Positions 36,801 through 51,800 of a stretch of DNA of 64,000 nt are shown piece by piece. The stretch lies in NCBI GenBank assembly GCA_946894095.1, contig OX335657.1:4092001-4156000 (forward strand). Direction: 5' to 3'. The stretch's first letter is position 1; each line of letters begins with the position of its first letter. The position numbers and the translations under genes are program-made. This stretch comes from Incurvaria masculella (Eukaryota; Arthropoda; Insecta; Lepidoptera; Incurvariidae). Under the pieces are notes generated by a model. That model ran no database searches, had not been told where the DNA came from, and saw only the letters and a list, made by a program, of their open reading frames with translations.

Positions 36801-39800
36801 ACAGCTGATGAAAGTATACTTACAGGCGATATGGTGGCGACGAGGAGACTGGACCTAAAGACCGTGATATTGAGTTTATAGAACTAGACGTAGCGCTACA
36901 AGAGCTGAGTAAGATAGACTTACAGGCGAGATGGTGGCGACGAGGAGACTGGATCTGAAGACCGTGATATTGAGTTTCTAGAATTAGAAGTAGCGTTGCT
37001 ACAGCTGATGAAAGTATACTTACAGGCGATATGGTGGCGACGAGGAGACTGGACCTAAAGACCGTGATATTGAGTTTGTAGAACTAGATGTAGCGCTACT
37101 AGAGCTGAGTAAGGTAGACTTACAGGCGAGATGGTGGCGACGAGGAGACTAGATCTGGGAACGGCGCTGTTGAGCACCTGAAACGTGAGGTAGCGGTCCT
37201 GGTGGCTTAGGCCGAAACTCTGGACGATGCCACCAGTGAGATCCTGCAAGGATCTCGTCGTGCTGCCAGCCTGTAGACTTTCATAGTTGCCGTATAGTCT
37301 GAAAAGATAATTTCTGGTAAAGGGCCCTGATAACCGTTGGGTACTTTTTAACAATTATATTTATTCCAAAACCATTCTCTACGATATTGGCAAAAAATGT
37401 TCTTGACACAAATTGCGAAGGTTAAATATGTTTTGAATAAGGCTATCCTCTAAACCAATACATACAGACTTCTGCCAAAGGGATAATAGAACTAGTAAGT
37501 ATGTTAATTTAGATTTTCACTGTTGTTCCACATAATACTTGAATATCCGCTGTTACACTATATATCCGTAAACATCAAGTATTAGAACGAATAAGGTAAT
37601 TTTTCCATTAAAAATGTTAATGTTAAAATAAATAGAAATTAAAACCTGTTCGTAGACAGAGTTAGCACACTCACGTAAATAAACACGTTCAAGTACACAT
37701 AGAAAGGGTTTATCGATACCAGTACCTAAATGAGCGGTGATTATACCGTATCCTGGGTTTGCTAATCTCCGCCGTTAGGCCTGGGAAATGGTCGTTTACA
37801 CACGATATAAGCAATATAAGTGCTGTGTTTTGACTTATAACGATGTAGAGTACGTACATGTTCAATATTGCGGATAATTATCTACCTATCTATCTTCACC
37901 TCTTATAAATGATGATTTCTCTTTATCGTTAACGATCTAACTAGCCAGATGTAATTGAGATAAATTCTTAATTTAATAAACGATTTGGCTTAAATTTGAA
38001 CCGTAGGCGGCTCAACGTATGTTGAAGTCGGGAAATGCATTCAAAACTATCGGAAATTGGTCAAAAAGAGACTTTTTTTCATGTAGATCGAAATTATATT
38101 GATGAATGGTAATTATTAGTAAGCCCAATAATAAAAAAATTAAAAATTATATTCAGTTCAATTTTAGGGTATGCCTAAAAAAATATTCTTAACAACAAAA
38201 ATCACAGCCGACCGATTTTGACTTCTCAATTCGTGAAGGTTCATGTTGACCGATATTAAGTTGTTTGCTAGCTCAGGTACAGAGTACCAGCAAATTTCCT
38301 AGACCTGAAAAGTTTACCCTTTTGCTCGCATGCATAGCTAATACCACTGTCGCGTAATTAGCACAATACACTACATTCCCGAGGGAATTTGGTTCCATGC
38401 CAGGACCTTCCCCTTATGACCATGACTACACCGAACTGAATGGAAAACACGGACAAGTTTTCATTGCCGCTTCAACCAAAGTTTAATTCAATGCGGTGGT
38501 GATACCAGACGGGTTAAACCCTACCATCTAGTACGGGACCTACAGTTTTACATGGGTTCCGAACCAGATCGCATTCGTGACGAAATGCACTTACCCAACT
38601 CTAAAAGAGAAAGCAAGTGGTGCATTTAAAACCAATAACCTCTTTCATGAGGCCCTACACCACGAGCTGTAAGAATCCCTACTAAGCTTAAATGTTTAAA
38701 CAATTTTGGGCAAAACTTGCGGCTTGACAGCGTCGAAATAGCCAGCAACAAGCTACACGCTACAACAGAAGTAAGGAAGTGCACCAACTTGGCGTAGGCC
38801 TTCTCCATCAGAGCCGCCCAGAAGTCGGTGCAGTTGGCGGAGTGCAGGTGCAGCAGCCGGCCGCGGTACGTCGGCAGCCGGTCGTCCACCAGCACCTCCT
38901 TCCACTCGCCGAAGTGCCAGAAGCGAAACCTGCGGCAGACACGAACAGATAGAAGGCACCGGGGAAACAGATGTCTTGGCTAAAGTTATGGCTAAAGCAT
39001 GCACGTACAACTGCCCTATATGTTGCCTTTAAACTTCATAAAACTGTTGAGACACACATACGATCATACTAAACGAGAGAGGTTGCGTGAGATCTATGGA
39101 TCGCGATGACTAGACCACGATTTCAATACACTTAAGGATGTTCTGACCCATACAATGTTTTTTTTACACAGAAGGCAAAAAGTATTGCACTTTAAGGCAC
39201 TTGCGGCACAGCGAAAACAATTTCACAATTTAAGGATTATTGGTTTTGTTACAATTTATTTAAATACGAGTTTTATTTAACAGCGCCATCTAACGGTGTA
39301 AAACTTCTAATCGGCAATTACAACGAAACCATTAAACCTGAAATTGTGAATATGTTTTCGCTGCAACTACTATGGCTATATTTAATATTTTTGACGAATT
39401 CGTGCCTTAAAGTGCAATACTTTTTGCCTTCCGTGTAAAAAAAACATTGTATGAGTCGGAACATCCCTAAGGCTAGTTAGCACTTCGTTGGGTGGCCAAT
39501 GTGCTATGGAACCACGGGTTCTATATTCAAAGTGTGCACCTCTTTCTTTTGAGTTCGCAGAAAACGCTGGATCGCGTAATAGTTTAAAAACAATTTCATA
39601 TTGCATAGCTAATCCGCACTCGAATTGGTACTTTTTTTATCGAATCTAACATGGTTGAAGAGACAACAAAACATTTGCATGGGCCTCCGCTTACGTTTTC
39701 CACTGGATTCTGTCTCTCGTTGTCCTTCTCCGATGGTATCTCGCCTTGAATTTGAACTCATTTTTCCATCTCGTTTGTTAGCGACCTCTATTGCGATTGC

Positions 39801-42800
39801 CATCTCTGGGGTACCAATCGGAGACAGTTGTGCTCTATCAGTTTCACATGCCAAAAAATGCAACAAACAGATGCATAGAAACTAGTTAGCATGGCGCTAG
39901 ATGGTGGTACCCGCTAGAACATGTAACACAAGAAGTCTACATTGCAGTAACGAAGTTTCCCAACGAAGTAACACATATACAACATTCAAATCACGACGAT
40001 ATGAGAGCAGCTGCGCAGTCGTGGGTCTCATGATATGACCCCAGGTCCTTCTGTTGATCTATTCACGTAAGAATATCAAATACTTTATTTTTTCTTAAAT
40101 TTGGCTGGTTCTTACTTTTTCTTGTTTCTTTATTCTTGTCATGCTTACTACGCGTGTCTTAATAAACGCATAACAGCGCACACCCCATTCTTCCTCATTG
40201 CTAAACGCGCTCGCGTCGCCACGTGGCGTCTGGCGCGAGGCTGCACAATATTGTCGTTCGGGTAGTTACAATATAACCACGGGATAGCGCACTCTGTCAT
40301 AAGGCGCGGCCGATATTAATTTAAAATAGACCTGGCCGCGCGAAGAAAGATGCAACTGAATTTTTCTTTAAATATTTTCGGAGGTACGTGAAGTATTAAT
40401 TAAGAATGAATTATAATCTATCCTCCATTAAATTAGAATTGAAAGACACTGAGGCTGAGATTAATAGTCGTAAAACAAACTAAGACTAACAAAAAGTAGT
40501 ACTTCGTGACGACACTTTTTGCATGAACTAAATTTCAAAGTAATGCAAAATTACGTCACAGAGCACTACTTTTTGTTAGTCTTAGGCTGAGATAAATAGT
40601 CGTAACAGAAACTAAGACTAACGAAAAGTAGTACTTTGTGACGTCATTTTGGATTACTTTGAGATTTCGTCCATACAAAATGTGTCCAAGTAAAGTCACA
40701 AAGTACTACTTTTCGTTAGTTTTAGTTTCTGTTACGACTATTTATCTCAGCCTAAGACTAACGAAAAGTTGTACTTTCTTACATAGTAAATGGCACTTGT
40801 GACACTAGTTAGTATTACTTTTGGTTAGTCTTAATTTTAGTTTTTTTTTATGCGACCTCACATGGATGGCTAATACCACACAACTACCGTTATGATATCA
40901 GCCCAATACACCACATTCCCGAAGAAATTTGATGCCATGCCAGGACCTTCTCTTTAAAAGCACGGCTACATTGAACTGAATGGAAAACACGGACAATTTT
41001 TCATTGCTGCTTCGACCATCTTTTCATCCAATGCGATGGTACCAACCCGGGCGGGCTTAAACCCTACCACCTAGAAGGGGAAGTGGACCAACAGTTTTAC
41101 ATGGATTCCGAACCATGGAGCAGCACTTGTCTTACTCAGAAAAAGAAAGAAAGTGGTGCATGTCGGGGCGAGGAATTGAACCCAGACCTCTGGTACGCTA
41201 GTCTAGTCATCGCGCCACTAGGTTACGAGCCGCTCATGCGCTACGAATCCAGGTGTATACGAATCCATAATTCGCGGGTCATCAGTTTGTGAGGTAGTTT
41301 GATTGCGGAAAGCTTAAATAAATTAAATAAAATGGAATTTGGTCGCAAACATAGAAAACAATACATTTAAATTTAAGTTACTGCTAATATTCTTGTATAT
41401 TTATTTCTTGGAAATTTCTATTGAGGTTTTCAATGAGTCGGCATCAACCAAACTCTTTCCAAAAAATGATTCTGGAGGCAACAATAAGCAACCTATTCAT
41501 CTTCCTTTTTCCATTTATTTTCCCGCACAATTTTGCTTTCGCTTTACAATTTAATCAAGTGACCTCGACATATACGGGCACAGAAAAATGATCTCACTCA
41601 ATCTGTATTTTTAATTTGCAGTTGCCGCCTGCTATATAAACGCTGCCCGAAAGGAAATAATTTAGAAGCATGCGCCGGAGTGGACTTCGCACACCCACGC
41701 CTCGATAATTCACTTAAACTGATGGCTTTATGCTAACAAGCCGCATTCCCATTGGCCCCTCTTCCCTTGCCTGAACGCGCCTATATCATATACTCATTCT
41801 GGTCCTATATTTCTCGTATAGGTTAGCTCGGTGTGGGCGATATATACGCAGATACTGGAGCTAGATGCATACGGGTATTAGAGGCTAGATTTTTCATCAC
41901 ACGCTAATTTTAATTGCGTACTGATGCTGACAGTTTTGAGCGTGCAATCTGAATCGGGACGCGTTATTCGTTGACAATTAAAAACCGGCAAAGCGCGATT
42001 TGAACTCGCACACGAAGGGTTCCGTATCATCGTACAAGACTTAACACAAACAATCACCTTAATTGTATGCCGCCCCCCCCTTATTTTGAATATTTTTTAT
42101 TTAACCATTTTTTTTATAGCTGCAAAATAAACACACAGTCTGTGAAAATGTCAGCTGCCTACCTATCGGTTCATGAGATACAGCCCTGTGTCAGATGGAC
42201 AGACGGACGGACGGACAGCGGAGGCTTAGTAATAGGGTTCCGTTGGCACCCTTTGGGTGGGTACGGAAATATGGGTCATTGGGTTTGCTCCGTAATTTAA
42301 CAACGGATTGTCTTTAACACTGATCAACTGACAGACGTCAAACATTTATTCTCTCGGCGGACAGACTGTAGTTCCGTAGCATATGCATTGGTGCGCAACA
42401 TTGTAGCGACAAGAAATCCGAGACCACTCCCTGCCTACTGCGACACTTAAGCCACTTACTTGTTTTGCGGAGATAGAGAGCCTATTTCGTGAGACACATC
42501 GGCGCAGCTTTACAAATCACTTACAAGAACCTTTGTTGCTTGACGGGCTTATTTCCGCCACCGACAAGTGACTGGGATTAATGCGACAAGTTCTTGGTAG
42601 AAATAATTTTTTTTCGTGTTTCCACACTGCATATTATGGTGTTAAGTCAATGTTAATTATTATCATTGGATTACAACTAACATAACATTAATTGTGAAAT
42701 ATTTTAGAAAGTGTGTACTGGTATTTTGTCAGCCTCAGGAACGATGTCTCGATGTTGGATTGGGTTCTGGGCGAGTAACCGATTGTGACCATTGTGGCCG

Positions 42801-45800
42801 GCCTAATTCCTCGTATAACTGTAGGTTTCCTTCCCACGTGGGTATTGGCGTAGCAATATGACAGTATGTGTAATATCAGCCATCTATTTCACTATTTTAT
42901 GGGTTGTTTAAAACAGATGGAAACAAATCATTCGAAATACATTAAATGCGTAGCAAAAAACAATCTCTTAAGTATTAAGACCTTAGTAACTGTATCTAAT
43001 CATGTAAGAAAGTACAGTACAAGAAAACAAAAGAATGTCATTTTCTAAACGGTACTTTAAATATAATATCATGAGTGGATCTCAAAAAATCATAAAGTTG
43101 ATAAAATGCTCACGAAAGTTTGCATAATACTTGAAACAACACTATTTTTTCTAAATTGAAAACAGTTCGAGGTTTCAACACACAATATTTCAACAATTTT
43201 AATAATTCAATCTATTTCTCCTGGGCTACAGAACCGTGAAACAGGCTACGAAGCCACGAATCATGGCAGTGGCGCAGTGAATGGCGCTCGTTCAAAGCCC
43301 GCCGCCCTTCCCGTTCGGCTGGACTCGTCCCGGTGCTGCCTCGTTCCAGCCTCGTCCTGCCTCGCTGCGGATACGAGAATGCCTTTGTTTGAATCACTCC
43401 TAATATCCCAGTAAATATCGGCGAGGTATCGCGGTATCAGCTCCAGCGCATCCGACTGAGATAGGAAATCTATAGAGTGCGAATACTACCGTGCTCATGC
43501 TAAAGTTGTCTTCTATATTATTAATTATAACAATAATAATAGGTTATGGTGCTGTCTCTACAACAAACACAAAAACAACAACCGTTATTATTAATATTAT
43601 TTCTCCCCACAGAATGAAATATGATAAATAAATAGGGAAAATAGCTAATCTGGTTTTTATAGGGAGCACAGGAAAGGCTCCCTGCACCCCATTGCAGCTC
43701 CAGGGGCGCGGCTCGTGTCACCCGATCCACATAGAAACGGCGGCGCGGGACACAAGAAGGGGTGTGCAGCTACAAACAACGAGATTAGCTGTATCCCTTA
43801 TTTATTTATCATATTCTGTCTGTAGGCAGAAATAATAATAATAAATATTTACACTATAAAACCACAGACGCATAGCGCTGTGCTTACAAGACGAACCCAA
43901 CGCGGGAGTGAGATATCAACTCAATCACCGCTGCCGAGAGTTAGAGAAAGAACTTTTCGATTCGGAACTACGAATACCACCGGGCTGATTCTGAAGTTGT
44001 CTTCTTCAGTTTCGCTAAGCGGAAAATGTTTACACAATAAAACCACGGACCTAGCATAGCGCTTTGCTTACAAGACGAACACAGTGTGGGAGTGAGAATA
44101 CAACTCAAGCACCACTGCCGCGAGTTGGAGAGTGATTGAACATGATGCCTCAACTTTTCAAATCGGAACTAGTGCATTTTCGAAAACTATCTATTCTTCC
44201 TTAAGTTTTACTCAAAATCATGGCGACCTTTGCATTACTAGAAGTGAACGGGCATAATGACTCGAATATATACACTTTTTTCTGGTAAGTAAGAGGTAAC
44301 CACTATGATGTTTTTCTAATTATTTTAAAAGTTAGCTTTACACATAACTTAGAACATTATTTTGAAGTTTCATGGCGATTGAGTAATTTGTTCTCATGCA
44401 TCAGTTGACTTTGTGTGTTGACATTCTAAGTATGTTGTATCATTTTCAAATTCTGGAGTGTCACCTACCTGCAGATATGTCTTTTGCCTTTCCTCATCAC
44501 CCCAAGGGTTGACTAGAAGAAATCACTCTTAGTGATAAGTCCGCCTTTGTGCAGTATCGTAGTTTTGCTGTATGTTTTCTTTGAATAGTATTTTTGTTTA
44601 TGCACAATAAAGAATTTAGTCATTCATTCATTCATTCAATATACAAATTAAAGAAGTAACTGCTCTTAATAAATCCACAGGGTCTTGTCTATAGGTGTTT
44701 CAAGCTATAAAGTGTTGAGTCACGCGCGGATGCGACAGGTCTACAAAAGTTAGCGTTTAGGAAGGCGGCATTAATGAGAACGTATGATCGCCCAACACTA
44801 TCGGTTAAGCTAAGATAAGACATGTTGTATGCATTCCGATCACAAAATTCGAAGTGTGCTAGTCCGAAACTATAAGAAATAGAGAAAAACACTCAAAGGA
44901 CTCATGAGGCCGGTTTTATTAAAAACTAAAACAGCATTACATTTTTACAAAGATTATTTTCCTAAGTAAATATAGTTTTTCTAACTAAGCATGTACGTCC
45001 CTTATTCCAAGGAATGTGACATGTATGTATGTATAATCAACCATTTTCCTAGCCGGGAATCGAGCTCGTTTATTTTGAAAAAAAATACGCATTCTGTATT
45101 ATTGCACCACTCAATGGTGTCGCTTATAAGGAACAAAACCTGTGAAAAAAACCAGCCATGTAAGAGTCGGACTCGCACACGAAGATGGTAAGAAATCTTA
45201 TACGATGGTATACCTACCATACAATGGTAACCCTACCATACAAAGTTTTTACACATTTTTTTTTAATTTTCATATTTTTTTAATTTTACCTGTTTCAAAT
45301 TAAAGGCAAAATAAATACACACTCTGAGAACATTTCAGCTGCCTACCTTTACGGTTTATGAGTTCAAATTATTTCTTTACTTTTTAGCGCATATTAATTT
45401 ATTTTGGAATACCTTTTTTTGAAGTCGCTTTTTTTTTAAATATATTTATTTATTCGGAAAACTAATAGCTTAACTACTTAATACAAAACATGTAAATTTT
45501 CAGGTAAAGTTTAGTTATCTGAACGTTTCACTTCTACCGCTAGTAAACTGCACATATCAACCAATTAAGATAATGTAATGAAACTGTTAGAAGTGTTAGA
45601 GGAACATATTTCTGATCTACCTAGGCTTGAGGTTCTTGAAAAATCAAAAGTAAATTTAAATGTAAACCATTTAAGAGAGTCGTTAGCCTATCAATTCCCC
45701 ATACTACGAGTGATAACTGTTTTCATGTTCTTAATGTATTTCTGTTTTTGAAATTTTTGATTCTAAAATATATTGTAGAAATCTATGTCTGTATGTTTTC

Positions 45801-48800
45801 ATTTTGTTTATAAACCTTTTAGATTGAAATATATTGGCTAATAAACATTGAAAAAAAGGTTGCCTCTTTTACGTCCATTTTCGAATTTATTTACTGAAAA
45901 ATACCGATATTTACAAAAAAAAATCTTTTTTTATTAAAATCTGACAACGTTTAGGGGTAGGGACACGTGCCTGGAAGACGATTTCGCTATTTTAATGGCA
46001 GTCGCCGTGCAAAAGTGTGCCCTAGCAAATGGACAAAGAACGCATTTCTTAAAATCTTAGATTTCCTGTGACTTCACGACAGCCTAAAGGCGCGGATGCA
46101 ATATGGGAATGCAATCCCGATCCAGCGGGATCCCGATCTCGCGAGATCTCGTGTAATTTTTTCGGGATCAATCCCGACGCATCATATGACGAGATCCCGT
46201 TCGAGATTGACGGGATTGGGCGGCCACGAGCTTAGACAAATTACAGTCTGCCATAAAAAAAGAAATGGATTTATTTGGGTGTGGAGGAACAAGTCGGGGA
46301 GATCAGCTTCAACGTTCCAATCCGTCGCACACGTCACACACACACCTCTTTCACACACCACTGCACCGCACAAATTACGCTCAGAACTCAGTTATTGCAC
46401 GACTTTCAAACACCTACAATACCAGTTTTAGTGATGTAGATATTTTTATACCAAATAAACTAAAATTTAAGAATGATATAAAAAAAACAATTACTGGCTA
46501 ATAGAAACATCCACATCGACCTGTAAACATCCATATTTTCAGACATCTCAAAAAACCACACCTACACACACACACACACACCATTCTACCCATATCCGGA
46601 GCACCCGCCGCAGAGAATCAGAGCACCCCTTTGTGGTTGACATTAGGCTCTTGAGAACGAACCGTTTCTCAAACTCATTTCTCTGCCGCACCGCCAGGAT
46701 ATGGAACTGTCTACCGGCGGATGCCTTTCCTCATACCTATAACCTGGGAGTCTTCAAACGTAATTTGAATAAGCTTGATAGCCCAGCCATAGTCCGCAAA
46801 TCCGCTGGCATGGCGCCTCGCTGAGCGTGGTTTCGCGAGGCGAGGTGTTTTTGGCTTTCCTGAGCACTTTTGGTCCTCAGCACAGCCACCCATTCCGGTT
46901 TTTCATAAAAAAAAAAAAAAATACAAACATACACACCCTACCTCACACACATTCATGTTAAACTTGTTTAGTATAGCGCTTTCTATATTGTAAAACTGGA
47001 GAAAATCTTTTATTGGCTTTATTCTAGATATTTCAGTTAGAATTTAAGTTTTACTATGTAAGCTGTTGATTTTCCTATGAAATAAATAAATAAATAAATA
47101 AATAAACAAGGGGGCGATTTTTGCAGTTTGCATATATAATTGCTTCGCCACGCTGTTGCCAGCCAGTGTTGAGTCGGAGAGGGCATTCTCAGCAGCGGGG
47201 TACATTGCAACGGACATTAGATGCCGTTTAGCAGATGCCACTATTAATACCCTTTGTTTTTTAAGGAGTCATTTTTAAAATCACTCGTAGGTAACTACTT
47301 CCTAATTCCCTTGAAATATGCTTATTGTTTTGATGAACTAATTTACCTATGTTTATTTCCTTAAAACCTGATAATTATTCAGTTGGTAAGATTAAAGAAT
47401 AAAGGTTTTTATTTTCTTTCGAGTAATATGTTATTTTAGTTAACCTCACTATCATAAACAAGCAGTTATAAGCTTTTGCAGTCATCCGAATTTAAGATTT
47501 TTTTAAAACTAGACGGGATCCCGAAAATTCCGGGATCCCGCGGGATTGATATTTCTAATCCCGCGGGATCTCGAATTTGCGATCTCGAGTCGGGATTGCA
47601 TTCCCTAAATTTTGCAGCGATATTCTAGCGAGCAAAGCAAAAGGTTTTACTAGGCTTTACGAAAATTGCAAAGCTTTGCGATTCCCGAGAAAAGAGACTG
47701 AGGAAGGGGGGTTAGGTTAGGTTAGGTTAGGTTAGGTTAGGTTAGGTTAGGTTAGGTTAGGTTAGGTTAGGTTAGGTTAGGTTAGGTTAGGTTGGGCTAT
47801 GTCAGGGGAGCGATTGCCCCATACCCCCTCTAGATCCTTACCCGCGTTGCCTGTTAACAATTACATGAAAAATATAAAGATTAACAATCAATTCATGCTT
47901 CGTAACATCGACGGCTCATGCAGACATTCTTGGCATCGGTCCGCTGTTTGTTACGCTACGTAGAGTTGATTGCCAAGGTGCATGCGCGGGCAGACACGGT
48001 GTGTTCCACCTACTTCCGAGCTCTAACATTTAAATCGTTCAGTCTCTGGAACATTGCAATTAGATATACAATAGTATTTGAGAAAGTAGGGCCAAAGTTA
48101 TTTTTTAGGGTTCCGTACCCAAAGGCTGCCGACGTTACCCTATTACTAAGCCTCCGCTATCCGCCCGTCCATCCGTCCCTCCATCCGTCCATCCGTCCTT
48201 CTGTCACAGGGCTGTATCTCATGAACCGTAATAGTTAGGCAGCTGAAATTTTCACAGAGAGTGTATTTATTTGCATTTCTAACAACAAATAGGTAAAATT
48301 AAAATGAAATAACGTACAAATAACTATATAAATAACCACACAAATAACGTGATTTCTTGTGTTACATCTTGTACCATGGTACGGAACGGGCCGGTTTTTA
48401 TGTAACTGGACATGGATGGCTAATACCAGACTGATCGTCAGATATTAGCCTAAAACACCACATGGGAACTAGGTGCCATGCCAGGACCTTCCTTATATTG
48501 CTCGGCTACATTGAACTGGATGGAAAAAACGGACAATTTTCAATGCCGCTTTGAGCATCTTCCGTACAATGCGATGGTACCAACCCGAGCGCGAATTACC
48601 CTACCACCTAGTAAGTAAGGAATGGGACATACAGTTTAACGTGGAATTCGAACCGCGACCAGCCTCACCGGTTTAAAATGGTCACCCATCCAGAACCCAA
48701 CCGCGCTCAGGGGTGCTTACCCAGCTTATCGAATCGCAAGGCGTCGCACCACTGCGTTGACGAGGCTGACAAATGGTTAAATTTCGTATATGCTCCCTGG

Positions 48801-51800
48801 AAATTAAAGAGTTCATTCGCAGGAAAATAAACGAAACGTAATGCAAAAAGTTCGGAAAATATAAAACTATTTCGGTCTTCATACTTGGAAAATTATTGCC
48901 AAAGTCCATGCTTAATTTAAGCTTAGGTTAGGTTAGGTTACGTCAGTTTAGGCTAATGTATATTTAATCTGAGCTTGATACTTTGTCTAAGATATTAAAA
49001 ACACAATCGTTTTTGATGAAATGTAACAAAAACAGCATTGTTAATATTTTTCACTAATTTACTTTTAATAATTATTTCTATAATTATGGGCATATTTGTT
49101 GTTTTGCTTTGAATTTATCATGTTCTTATGCTATGTATTCATTTTACACGGCTTACTTACGCAAATACTAAAACCGGCCAAGTGCGAGTCGGACTCGCAC
49201 ACGAAGGGTTCCGTACCATCGTACAAGATTTAACACAAAAAAAATCACGTTTTTTGTATGGGACCCCCATTTATTTTTAATTATTTTTTTATTTTACCTT
49301 TTTTTTGTTATAGCTGCAAAATAAATACACACTCTGTGAAAATTTCAGCTGCCTACCTATTACGGTTCATGAGATACAGCCCTGTGACAGACGGACGGAC
49401 GTACGGACGGACGGACAGCGGAGGCTTAGTAATAGGGTTCCGTTTTCACCCTTTGGGTACGGAACCCTAAAAAGTACTTGATGTAAATACTGTATGTATG
49501 CAAAAAGTCATTAATCTCTCAAGTTTTTTTTAAAAACGAGGCTAAAATTCAGAGCTATTCAATTTTAATAACAATCACAGGAGGAAATTATGCTTTGATT
49601 TTCCATTTAATTAGGAAACCACCAAAAAATCTTAATAGTACAAACCAAACAAATTTTACCTTGTATCATCCGGTTTACATTTATCTAGATGCAAGCTTCT
49701 GTATTATTATGTTAACATACAATGACAACTCACAATAATTCTCACGACTTTGAACCACTGTTGTCTTTGTTTAATCTTTCCTCACAAATGAACTTGAACT
49801 CCTTCATTACATCAAAAGACGCATCTACCTATACATCAGTATTGAGGCCAGTGGTATATAACACATATATGTTTTATATACATGGTATATAAAACAGTTG
49901 CACAAGACAAGACAAACAGGCTCGGTTGCAGACCGACATAAGCGTTAAAAACATGTCTCTTTTTGTGAAAAGGATTGAAGGAGCTAAATTGAGTTCGTTC
50001 GTCCTACGAAAAGTGACGTGTTTAAATAAACTTTAACCTAACTTTAACGTTGAAACATATTTCTATAACCAAGCCTACCTAGCTAAAACGTTTTGTTTCT
50101 ACATTTAAATAGTAATGATCAGGATGTAATTGTCGGGATACCTCAGTAGTAGAGCATTTGACATGGATTCTGCTTTTGAGGAATGCCCAGGCCAAAAACC
50201 TTTTCGGATTATATTGAACGTATGTGCATTGCTTAAATTTATATGTCGTCGGATAAGCTCAAATTAATGAGATAGCAGTAATGTCGTATTCCATAAATAC
50301 ATAAAAGTAAAAATAAATTGTTTGGGTCCGTACCTCTAACGTTTAACAGTACCTTTACAAATACAGTGATTTGTTTATCCATCATTCGATACTTTGTGTG
50401 CAGATTCTAAACGAAGTTAAAAGATCTTGAATCAGATTTTTTCAAAATCGGATTATTCTCGAGATTCTTTTCAGAATCTGCTTACAATGCTTCAAATGTA
50501 GATGTCGCTGAATCTCAAATTAATCTTTAACCTAAATTGATTAGAGGAGGCACAAATAAATTGTTAATTTATTAGGTTTTTTATTGTGCATAGGACATCT
50601 TCGGAGACATGGGAAGTTGGAACACAAAGTGCCTTCATTATATGCATTTTAATAAAAAAATACCATACACATAAGACCGCCTCGATAAACGCCACCGTAG
50701 CATGCGTAAACTGTCAGCTAAATATCGTTCATGACCCATTTTAAATATACCTAATAACATGGTATTAAATAAATCATATGATTATATTAAGACATCTTTG
50801 CCAGTGCAGACGGCAAAAGCGCTTACCCATAGAGAACGAATCTATGCAAAATCATTTATCCCAGGACTAGAAATGAAAGGGTTATTAAGAACCTTTTCAT
50901 ACGGCAGATGGTGCACGCGTTCTACGACTAGTAGTTCTTATGTGGTGATTTTTTATAACTAGTTATATTTTTTTAAATAACATGGATTTTGCATAAAAAA
51001 CTAAACGCAATAATGTTTGCAAAAAAGTGGTAAATACAAGTATAATTTGATAATAACGGACAATTTTTCATGAAATATCCATACAATATAAATATAAATT
51101 TGTAACTCTGTCTGTTGCGTTTTCACGCCTAAAACGTTGAACCGATTTTGATGAATTTCAGTATATGTAGAGATAGTCTGAACCTTGGAGAAGTATATAG
51201 GACCATTTGTGGCGAAAATGAAACTCTTAGGGGGTGAAACAGGGGAAGAAAGCTTGTATGGGGAACTTATAAAATATCCAGGAAATAGTTCAGCCCGACA
51301 CAGTTTAAAACGACATTGACCCGAACGGGGCCGGTTACTTCAGCTAGTAATGTACACATAACACAACCACGTATTTACATAAAAGTAATAAAGGTTCACC
51401 ATCTCACTGCGCGCGCGGCACATGAATCTATCAGGGATTGCGTAATTAATAGTTCTATTCAGACATATTCACGCGTAATTATTGTAAAGTAAGTCCGTCT
51501 TGGACTTACTCGGACGCGCAATTCAAAGACTAGGAGATCATGGTAACAATGCTTACGGCAGGAACTTTAAAGTTTCGATACAATTTCTCTCAAAAAAGAG
51601 GCACCTTACTGGACTTGTCTTAGTGGATCGTTAGATCGTTGTTACATTTCCACAGATAACACTTATTTTAACAATTGGTCAACTAAAATACTGCTAATGA
51701 ACAATAATATTTGCTTCAGAATTTATAAACCTTAAAAAAAATTGAATTAATTTTTTTTTATAAGTCAGTGAGTGCATAATGTTTAGCATATTTTCATTGT

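Larger units (their letters stand above)
46103..47607 (+). mobile_element. Non-autonomous hAT element with LINE insertions
   Basis: The exact inverted ends are GGGAATGCAATCCCGA (46,104-46,119) and TCGGGATTGCATTCCC (47,590-47,605). Subterminal GGGATCCCG palindromes lie at both sides. The transposase C-terminus survives at 47,141-47,278. Most of the interior is replaced by LINE sequence. No clear 8-bp target duplication was found. Confidence 0.75.

Noticed and set aside
36408..37150. CRISPR-like regular spacing of repeats
   Set aside because: Repeats are 100 bp with no separate variable spacers, and they derive from an exon edge. The genome is eukaryotic.
43212..43397. GC-rich minus frame of 61 codons as a possible gene
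   Set aside because: It has no family resemblance, no splice sites in phase and low-complexity base composition.
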